This document shows, piece by piece, positions 55,812 to 64,000 of a DNA stretch of 64,000 bases. Each line of letters begins with the position of its first letter. The first letter of the stretch is position 1. Made by a program: the position numbers and the translations under genes. This DNA is from Beta vulgaris subsp. vulgaris (lineage: Eukaryota > Streptophyta > Magnoliopsida > Caryophyllales > Amaranthaceae): positions 18,580,271 through 18,644,270 of the forward strand of contig NC_079210.1 of the NCBI RefSeq assembly GCF_026745355.1. The letters are read 5' to 3'. Under the pieces are notes generated by a model, which worked only from the letters and a program-made list of their open reading frames with translations, was not told where the DNA came from and made no database searches.

Positions 55812-57445
55812 TCACTTAATTTTTATTAACCCTAACTCAAGCCTTAATTTTTCATATCTATCTCTTTGCAAAGGCTTAGTTAGATATCAGCAATCTGATA
55901 ATCAGTTTGACAAAACTCAAGTTTAATCAAACCTTTTTCAACATTTTCTCTTAAAAAGTGATGTCTATATGTATATGCTTTACTCTAGAATGATGCACTG
56001 GATCTTTAGATATACTATAGCACTTGTATTGTCACAATAAATAGGAACACATTCAAAGTTTATTCCATAGTCACTAAGTTGTTGTTTTATCCAAAGCATT
56101 TGAGAGCAACATGCAGCAGCGCTACATATTCTGCTTCAGCAGTGGATAAAGCAACTGTGTTTTGTTTCTTGGTACTCCAAGAAACTAAACTATGACCAAG
56201 GAATTGTGCCATACCTGAGGTGCTTTTCCTATTTACAAGATCTCCAGCATAATCTGCATCTGCATATCCTTTTAGTTCGAATGTATCACTTCTTGGATAG
56301 TAGAGTCCAAGATCATCTGTTCCTTTAAGATATCTAAGAATTCTCTTCACAGCAGTGAGGTGAGACTCCTTTGGATTTGCTTGAAATCTAGCACACAAAC
56401 CAACACTGAAAGCTATGTCTGGACGACTAGCAGTTAGATACAAAAGTGAACCAATCATTCCTCTATATTTTGTTTGATCAACACTTGTTCCTATGGAGTC
56501 TTCATCTAATCTAGTTGAAGTTCCCATAGGAGTGTGATTTATCTTTGAATTTTCGAGGCCATATTTCTTTAATAGTTCCTTTATGTATTTTTGTTGGTGA
56601 ACAATTATATTTTTCAGTTTGTTTGATTTGTAGTCCAAGAAAGAAATTTAACTCACCCATCATACTCATTTCAAATTCATTGCTCATGAGACTTGAGAAT
56701 TCTTTGCACAATGTTTCATTAGTAGCTCCGAATATGATGTCATCAACATATATTTGAACAAGCAAAATATCAGTTCCTTTAGATTTTAGGAACAAGGTTT
56801 TATCAACCTTTCCTCTTTTAAAATTGTTTTCTAAAAGGAACTTTGATAATCTCTCATACCATGATCTAGGTGCTTGTTTTAACCCATAAAGAGCTTTATC
56901 AAGCTTGTAGACATGATTTGGGAGATTATAATTTCAAACCAGGGGGTTGTTCAACATATACATCTTCGTTTAGATAGCCATTTAAAAATGCACACTTAAC
57001 ATCCATTTGATATAATTTGAATCCCATGTAAGCAGCAAATGCAATTAAATTCTAATGGCTTCTAATCTAGCTACAGGAGCAAAGGTTTCTTCATAATCAA
57101 TTCCTTCTTGTTGATTATAACCTTTTACTACAAGTCTAGCTTTGTTTCTTACAATGGTTCCATATTCATCTAGTTTGTTTCTAAACACCCATTTTAAGCC
57201 AATTACTTTTTGTTGTTTAGATGAGGAACTAGATGCCATACCTTGTTTCTTTCAAACTCATTTAATTCAGCTTGCATTGCAGTAATCCAATCAGAGTCAG
57301 TTAAGGCTTCTTCATGATTTCTTGGTTCCATCATTGATAGGAACGCATGAAATGCACAAAAGTTCCTTAACTGAGATCTAGTTTGCGTACCTTTGGATAT
57401 GTCGCTGATTATGAGTTCCACAGGATGTGATTTTGTAATCTCCAA
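55812..57445 (-). pseudogene. Copia-2 reverse transcriptase and RNase H
   Basis: W-V-F-R-N-K-L-D and E-T-F-A-P-V-A-R (57200-57050) begin the RT. Y-V-D-D-I-I-F is at about 56745. T-A-S-R-P-D-I-A-F-S, G-Y-A-D-A-D-Y-A-G-D and S-T-A-E-A-E-Y mark the RNase H (56460-56110); the frame fails near 56090 and the end is at 55812. Further breaks near 57045, 56930 and 56620. Confidence 0.88.
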
Positions 57446-58600
57446 GGTTTTGGTTGAAACTCTCTTATAGGAACATGTTGTTCCTCATGAGTTCCTTGAG
57501 TAGATGAGGAACTCTGCTCAGTTGTTCCTCTGTTAGCCTCGGTGGACTCAGTTCCTTCATTTAGAGGAACAGGAGCATCTTCTCCTCCTTGAGGAACAGG
57601 AACATCATTGAAGTCATTATTTTCAAATTCCTCTTTCCTTTCCTCTTTCATTCTTCTTCTTCTTGTGAATCTGTGTTCCTTGTACTTGGTTGTGCTAACC
57701 CTATCTCATAGTCATCAACCTGTATGCTTGGATTATGTTTGTCAGATTCATCAAAGATTACATGAATGCTTTCTTCAACACACATAGTTCTCTTGTTATA
57801 TACTCTATAAGCTTTACTATGTGAGGAGTATCCTAAAAATGTTGCTTCATCACTCCTTGCATCAAATTTTCCAAGATTATCTTTTCCATTATTATGCACA
57901 TAACATTTGCACCAAATGTTCTAAAATAGGTGATGTTTGGTTTCTTTCCAATAAAGTTCATAAGGAGTTTTATTAATGATAGGTCTCATCATGGCACGAT
58001 TAATTATGTGACAAGCAGTATTAACAGCTTCAGCCCAAAAGTTCCTTGGAAGTTCACTAGCAATTAACATGGTTCTAGACATTTCCTCCAAAGTTCTATT
58101 TTTCCTTTCTACAACACCATTTTGTTGTGGTGTTCTAGGGGCAAAAATTATGATCTAGGCCATTATCTCTGCTTAGTCATCAAATTTATAATTTTCGAAT
58201 TCCTTGCCATGATCTGATCTAATGTGCATTATTTTATGCCACTTAGTTTTGAACTCTTTTAGCAAAGACAAGGAACTCATCATAAGTTTCATCTTTACTA
58301 GAGAAAAATAACCCAAGTGTACCTAGAGTAGTCATCTACAATCACAAGTACATACCTCTTTCCACTTCTGCTTTGAATTCTCATGGGTCCACATAAGTCC
58401 ATATGAATTAACTCTAATGGTTTAGTGGTACTTACAATCGTTTTAGATTTGAAAGAGGATCTTACTTTTTACCTCGTGCACATGCATCACAAACTTGATC
58501 AATATGAAATTTTATGGATGGTAATCCTAAAACAAGGTCTTTTGATCTAAGTTTCTCAAGTAATGAAAAGCTAGCATGTCCTAGACGCTTGTGCCATAGA
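57446..58600 (-). pseudogene. Copia-2 integrase, heavily broken
   Basis: Line-by-line match to Copia-1 10780-11680 including T-P-Q-Q-N-G and the F-L-G-Y-S-S-H-S-K-A-Y segment near 57840, but with a stop at 58617, shifts near 58470, 58290, 58180 and 57900. It has no long open frame until 57899. Confidence 0.82.
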
Positions 58601-58877
58601 AGTGAATCATCTTAATAACTAAGACAAGTTAAATTGATTTGAGGAACAAGGTCTAGATCCACAATGTATGTGTTCCCTTTCCTTGTTCCTTCCAAGATAA
58701 CCTTCTTAGTTTTAATGTTGATGATTAAGCATTTTTCTTTATCAAATTTTACAGTATTTCCTTTGTCACAGAATTGAGAAATGCTTAATAGATTATGTTT
58801 TAGACCTTCAACTAAAAATACATTTTCAATGGAGTGTAGTGGTGACTTACCGACCTTACCCATAGCAACAATGTTAC
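58601..58877 (-). pseudogene. Copia-2 protease end and GAG-pre-integrase, truncated
   Basis: Contains the uninterrupted sequence of the site where CACTA-2 entered Copia-1 (near 58680). The D-S-G active site would lie further right and is cut off by Gypsy-2 at 58878. Confidence 0.88.
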
Positions 58878-61410
58878 TGTAACACCCCGATAATTCTCTC
58901 TTTCTAGAAAATACTTATAATATAAAACTTAGAGAATTACCCAGGCATTATCGCCCGTGTGATAACGTTTCGGCTTACTCAGAATTTTGCAGCGGAAAAC
59001 TTACCAAAACAAAACCAACTTTATTAAACTTATGAAATAAGAGTCAAACCATGTTTGAACTGAAACACACCAACTCAAAGCTAAAGTCTGAAATTATAAA
59101 CTCCTAGAAACAACTTAATTACTACTATTGTCTCAAAAGCCTCTCCATTCCAGATTCCCCAATGGTATGCATCTCCGAACCTGTAATGTCAATGCTTTCT
59201 TGACTCTGCTCCCCCCGAAGGATCACCACAGGATCAATAGCCAAAGCCATGATCACAAACACAGACAAGCACGTAATCAGCAAAGCTGAGTACTACATAT
59301 CAGACAATAATAATCCTAAACATGATACTACAACACAACTTGTAGAATAAAATAATAATAATATAACAACTGCAGATAACTCTTACTGAACGACTCTAAC
59401 TTTTATTTCTTCTTTAACTGGAATAGTTATTGGACGAGTTGACTATACTGAAATAGGAATACGGTCATGACTCCGCAAACCAGAATGACCTACGATATCG
59501 AGGAACCTTTGAACTAAAGAGGAATGGTGATCAATCCAACCTCGAAGATACATATCACGGCGGACTATGTACCCAACCCTTAGTGTCCAACTCTAGACGT
59601 GCACCAGTCTAAAGTCTATAACCTATTCTCGTTTCACTTTACGTTGCATTCATTTTATACTTGTGTTGACACCAACCAAGCACATAATACTCACAACTAC
59701 TAATCACATAACTCACAAAACTCCTTTTTAATCTTAGAATTAATAAGTGTTCACAACTTAGCATCCAAGACTCTTTTAACTTCTTTTATTCTTTACTAAC
59801 TTGCCTGTTGAACCTAGCCAACAGTAAATCTGTACCTTTTATAGGTATAACTAAAATTACCAAATAAGATCCTCGGTTCTTATAAGATAAATTAATAACT
59901 CAAGAATCCATGTACAATATTCAACTTACTAATTAATCACCTACGAATTAATACCAAAACTGAAATTATTGTTTGCATCAAACTTCCATACAAACAAGTC
60001 ATACTTAAACATATTCTTAGTTTACATGTAGCATACAAGCAAATAACATGTAAAGCCATCTCAGTAAACCATATATATGAACAACGAGGTCCTATACATG
60101 ATACTACAAATTAAAAACATCCCTAGAGCATGTTTCTAACCATTTAGCACGTAGACTATGTACGTACCTGTATAAACGACACGGTAGGCCACTTTTAAGC
60201 ACTAAAAGTCCCCTACAGTGAATTCTCCGCCTAAAACAACCAAAAATCAAGTAAACTTGTACTAAAAAAAATAACAGCAACTTTAAAACGTCCCAAACCC
60301 TTTTAAACTTCTTTAAAAATCGTTTTTATAATTTAAACTCTCATTATTTTTAATCCCTAGTATAGATAAACTATTCTAGTGATTAAAAACCATTAAAAAC
60401 CTTAAAATATTAACTTTCTGAATTTCCAGCAACTATAAAATTTTCTAAACCTTCTGAAAATATTTTAAATGAATATAAAAATCGTATTCCAATCAAAATT
60501 ATATTCATACTCTAAATATACGATTTCTAGTGATTTAAAACCCTAAAAATCACATCTTTCATGATTAAAACTAAAAATAATAAATCTGAAATTTTTCTTT
60601 TATACATATGATCCGAAAAATACATATTTCATAATAAAAATAATAACTCAAATCGAAATCATGCAAAATAATAAAATAAAATAAAAATTAGAACTTTAAT
60701 GGAATCTTAAAGGAGAAGTAAAGAAAACAACCAAAATAAGAGGAGGAAAGGGGCGCCGGCTGGACAGCAGCAAGGACCGGCGACACTTTTTCGGCTTCAA
60801 GAAAAGGTTTGTGACGTTTCTTGTTCAACAAGAAACGTTACTTAGCGAAGAAGAAACGATTTTTGAGAGAAAAATGGAATCACGCTCAAGAGGAAGAGGA
60901 GAGAGAAAATGTCGAGTGAGAGGAAGGTAAAGTCACGTGCAAGTGAGGAGAGAGAAAATAAGTGTAGGGCAAAAATTTGGGTTTTAGGATATTTAAATAG
61001 GCTAATCCTATTGGGCTTAGGAAAAAAAAAAGAATTCAATAATTAAAAAAATAGGCTAATCCTATTGGGCTTAGGAAAAGGAATTCAATAATTAAAACTT
61101 TGATGACTAACAAGATGGGCTTGTTAGGACTTTAGTCATCAAATTATCCTTTCCCTTTTTATTTCTTTTGGGCTTTCGATTCCATTAAGTTTCTTTTCAA
61201 ATATACTTTTAATAATTAAACTCTTATTTAAACACGCTTAATTAAAATATTACAAACTTTATTAAGCTTAGAAAAAATTTTTAGTTGACTTTTAAAATAG
61301 TCAACCCTTTTTAAAAGTCAAATCATTTTCCAAACTCATTTGGATTTAATATAATTACATAAATAACTTAATATATTTATGAAAATCCTTTAAAAATGTG
61401 GGGGATTACA
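58878..61410 (-). repeat. Gypsy-2 3' LTR
   Basis: 2533 bp, plus-strand view TGTAACACCCCGATAATTC...GGGGGATTACA. It contains a 54-bp tandem duplication near 60996-61100 and no gene; the small ORF near 60842-61039 is not supported. Confidence 0.85.
60996..61100. repeat. 54-bp tandem duplication in the Gypsy-2 LTR
   Basis: AATAGGCTAATCCTATTGGG followed by CTTAGGAAAA and GAATTCAATAATTAAAA occurs at 60996 and again at 61050, differing mainly in the A-run length. Confidence 0.92.
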
Positions 61411-61430
61411 GTCTACCCCCTTAAAAGAAG
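61411..61430 (-). other. Gypsy-2 polypurine tract
   Basis: TTTAAGGGGGTAGAC on the minus strand next to the LTR, the standard form in Tekay elements. Confidence 0.82.
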
Positions 61431-61740
61431 TTTCGTCCCGAAACTTAACACAAAACCCTCGTTTTCAAAGTTTAACTAACATTTCGAAAACTTTTGGGAA
61501 AAGTAGTGCCTCTGTGCACTTTCCCATTTTTAAAACACTTGTGTTACTTACGAACACTTTTCTTATGCGGAGACTCTACTTCTTTTGCACTAACATGTGC
61601 AAATTGCCCAACATAGGCATACATATACATGAAAATGTCATAAAAATAGACAAAAAGCGCGAAATTTATCGCATTCTACCCCCCTTAAAGAAAACGAGTT
61701 ACGCCCTCGTAACTCACCTCAAGGAATAGGTCTGGATACT
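61431..61740 (-). other. Gypsy-2 3' leader region after the chromodomain
   Basis: Non-coding sequence with a second purine-rich TTTAAGGGGGGTAG near 61676-61690, possibly a duplicate purine tract. Confidence 0.5.
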
Positions 61741-62942
61741 TTTTCTTCATATCCTCTTCGGCTTCCCACGTTGCCTCTTCTGACTCGTGGTTAGACCAAA
61801 GAACTTTGACAATATGACATCCTTGTTACGCGTACTACGCACTTTCCTGTCGAGAATCTTGACAGGTCTTTCCTCATAAGTGAGGCTACTATCTATCTGC
61901 ACTCGTTCAGGCTCTAACACATGGCGCTCATCAGGGATATAGCGCTTCAATTGGGATATTGAAACACAGTGCATCTTTTCAAACTCCATTGGCAATGCCA
62001 ATCTATAAGCTACTTTCCCAATGCGCTCCAAAATTTCATATGGGCCTACATATTTAGCACTCAGCTTGCCCTTTTTCCCAAATCGCATAACGCCTTTGGT
62101 GGGTGATACTTTCAGGAATACTTTATCACCTACAGCGAACTCATCTTCGCGCCGCTTTAAGTCTGCGTAACTCTTCTGCCTATCTTGCGCAGCTTGAATT
62201 CTAGCCTGAATCAATCTAACGTTCTTGACGGTCTCCTCAATGAATTCTGTCCCCAAAACTACATTCTCACTATAGTCGTTCCAGCAAATGGGACTTCTAC
62301 ACTTCCGTCCATATAACGCCTCAAAAGGTGCCATCTTGATACTCGCATGGTAACTATTATTGTAAGAGAACTCAATCAAATCTAATTGGTCCTCCCAACT
62401 TCCTTGAAAATCTATAGCACAAGCTCGCAACATGTCTTCCATAGTTTGGTTAGTCCGCTCAGTCTGACCATCGGTCGCAGGGTGAAAGGCGGTACTCATC
62501 TTTAATGTTGTCCCAAGGTTTGCTTGACCTTCTTCCAAAACTTAGATAGAAATCTAGAGTCACGGTCTGAAATAATGTCCTTTGGGACTCCGTGCAATCT
62601 CACTACATGCTTGATATAGGTTGTAGCGAGTTGCTTCTTCTTCCATGTCTCCTTAATAGGTATGAAAATAGCGGACTTGGTCAGTCTATCCACTATAACC
62701 CAAATGGTATCATTTCCACTCCTCGACTTGGGTAAGGCAGTCACAAAGTCCATAGAAATCGAATCCCACTTCCATCCAGGAACCTCTAGTGGTTGGACTG
62801 TCCCCATGGGCCTCTTATGGTCTATCTTCACTTTCTGACAGGTTAGACACTTAGACACATACTCGGCTACCTCTCGTTTCATGTTCGGCCACCAATATAT
62901 CACCTTAAGATCCTTATACAACTTGTCACCCCCAGGGTGCAC
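61741..62942 (-). pseudogene. Gypsy-2 integrase with C-terminal chromodomain
   Basis: The zinc finger C-L-T-C-Q-K-V-K and core D motifs S-M-D-F and S-D-R-D-S-R-F lie in 62942-62540. After a frameshift near 62520, H-P-A-T-D-G-Q-T-E-R carries the catalytic Glu. G-D-K-V-F-L-K and G-P-Y-E-I-L mark the C-terminal domain. The chromodomain starts near 61890 (I-L-D-R-K-V-R-S-T-R-N-K) and shifts frame at about 61822. The other frame then shows V-L-W-S-N-H and A-T-W-E-A-E-E. In chromoviruses this module is thought to steer integration to heterochromatin. Confidence 0.88.
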
Positions 62943-64000
62943 AGAATACGGAGTATTATGCCCTCATCCATAAGACGTCTTTTAGTCGTACACTTCTGTG
63001 GTACACACCACCGTCCCTTAAACCTTAGACTCCCATCCTCATGAATCTTGAAGTCTAGCTCCTTACCTTGCTTCATTTTCTCTTTTATCTTATCTAGATG
63101 CTCATCCCCAACTTGACCCTCAATGATCTCATCGAAAATTGACACTCCCAAAGAAAGATGAAAGATTACTGAGTCTAGCCTCACTTTCCCCAGGATTTAA
63201 AATTTCTAGGTTCAACCTTTGCATATCTCTACACAACTCCTCAGGAACTATCAAAGACTCAGCTATGACTCGATTTCCTACTCAAGGCGTCAGCACCACA
63301 TTGGCTTTCCCTTCATGATACTGGATGTCTAGATCGTAATCCTTAATCAACTCTAGCCATCTCCTTTGTCTCATATTCAAGTCTTTTTGGGTAAATATGT
63401 ATTTCAAGCTCTTATGGTCTGTGAATATCTTGCAGGTTGCCCCATAAAGATAATGTCTCCAAATCTTCAATGCAAATACTATGGCAGCTAACTCTAGATC
63501 ATGGGTAGGGTAATTAGCCTCATAGGTTTCAGTTGACGCGATGCATAAGCTATTACCTTCCCATTCTGTTGCAACACAACCCAAACCATTCTTCGAAGCA
63601 TCACTATAGACCTCAAATCCCTCATTCCCATCAGGTAGGGTTAAGACAGGTGCAGTGGTTAAACGATCTTTCAAGATCTGGAAGGCTTCCTCACACTTCT
63701 CATTCCACTCAAACTTGGTCTCCTTTTTCATTAAATTCGTCATAGGTCTCGCTATCTTTCGAGAAATCCTCACAAATCTCCTATAATAGCCAGCTAAACC
63801 CAAGAAACTTCTAATGTCAGTCACACTCTTTGGAGTTGGCCACTCACTCACAGCTTGAATCTTAGCAGGATCTACAGATACTCCTTCCTTAGACACAAAA
63901 TGACCCAAGAATGCTACTTTCTCCAAACGAAACTCACACTTAGAGAACTTGGCATATAATTGGTTCTTCCTCAAGGTTTCTAAGATAATCCTCAAATGTT
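62943..64000 (-). pseudogene. Gypsy-2 RNase H and reverse transcriptase C-terminal part
   Basis: The open frame 63995-63282 starts in the RT thumb (K-C-E-F-x-x-x-x-V-x-F-L-G-H) and continues through [12 protein letters not shown] to the RNase H with [13 protein letters not shown] and F-T-D-H-K-S-L. A shift near 63282 leads to the integrase zinc-finger region (63184-62900). The catalytic YVDD box would lie beyond 64000. Confidence 0.88.

Larger units (their letters stand above)
51521..58877 (-). mobile_element. Copia-2: second copy of the Copia-1 family, cut by Gypsy-2
   Basis: Opposite orientation to Copia-1 and the same family throughout: 3' LTR (51521-52887), purine tract, third ORF, RNase H, RT, integrase, protease. 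Identity to Copia-1 stops at 58877 in the protease region, where the LTR of Gypsy-2 begins. The rest (gag and 5' LTR) should lie beyond 64000. Frameshifts break pol at several points different from those of Copia-1. Confidence 0.92.
58878..64000 (-). mobile_element. Gypsy-2: Del/Tekay-type chromovirus, partial
   Basis: Long 3' LTR (58878-61410), purine tract, chromodomain, integrase, RNase H and RT, in minus-strand order; the 5' part is beyond the window. A chromodomain at the end of integrase, together with the long LTR and TGTAA-type tips, fits the Del/Tekay chromoviruses. It is inserted in Copia-2 (left duplication expected GTTAC at 58873-58877). Frameshifts show it is inactive. Confidence 0.87.

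Overview
The window is plant nuclear DNA, most likely from a eudicot whose species I cannot name. The evidence is one long intron-rich host gene with GT/AG introns, AT-rich intergenic DNA, and plant-type LTR retrotransposons, an L1-type LINE, CACTA elements and MITEs. The only host gene I can support is ATXR3/SDG2, the large SET-domain H3K4 methyltransferase, on the + strand at 28985-50968. Its 19 coding exons join in frame to 7164 nt (2387 codons plus stop). The protein has an N-terminal K/E-rich repeat, an R/S-rich repeat, two GYF-like domains, an F-box-like segment followed by two leucine-rich-repeat-like units, an acidic serine tract, a SET domain with post-SET cysteines, and a long conserved C-terminus.

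Left flank (1-28.2 kb) is a nest of transposons. A Tat/Retand-type Ty3-gypsy element (Gypsy-1, - strand, right end 24173, left end outside the window) sits in an L1-type LINE (- strand, 24174 to about 27.4 kb). The LINE also carries a solo LTR (26444-27416, target duplication GGAAC). Gypsy-1 carries a CACTA element (849-2522, duplication CTT), an antisense ORF (1-540, + strand) between pol and the 3' LTR, and a full Ty1-copia element (Copia-1, + strand, 3163-17750, duplication CTAGG). Copia-1 landed about 20 codons before the end of the gypsy pol gene. Copia-1 is itself split by a second CACTA element (6714-10689, duplication AAG), which seems to carry a piece of a nucleoredoxin-like host gene. 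A hAT-like MITE (27471-28186) lies just before the ATXR3 promoter.

Centre (28.2-51.5 kb) is ATXR3. Its large introns hold several MITEs, simple repeats, a probable mitochondrial DNA insertion and small tandem repeats. The SET domain is spread over four exons and interrupted by introns of 2.5 and 3.5 kb. A short uORF and a probable leader intron precede the start codon.

Right flank (51.5-64 kb): a second copy of the same copia family (Copia-2, - strand) begins about 550 bp after the ATXR3 stop codon, with its 3' LTR pointing back at the gene. It is cut in its protease region by a Del/Tekay-type chromovirus (Gypsy-2, - strand, from 58878 to beyond the window), which has a 2.5 kb LTR and a broken chromodomain. 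All retrotransposon coding regions carry stops or frameshifts, so none looks autonomous. Order of events from nesting: LINE, then Gypsy-1 and the solo-LTR parent, then Copia-1 and CACTA-1, then CACTA-2; separately Copia-2, then Gypsy-2.
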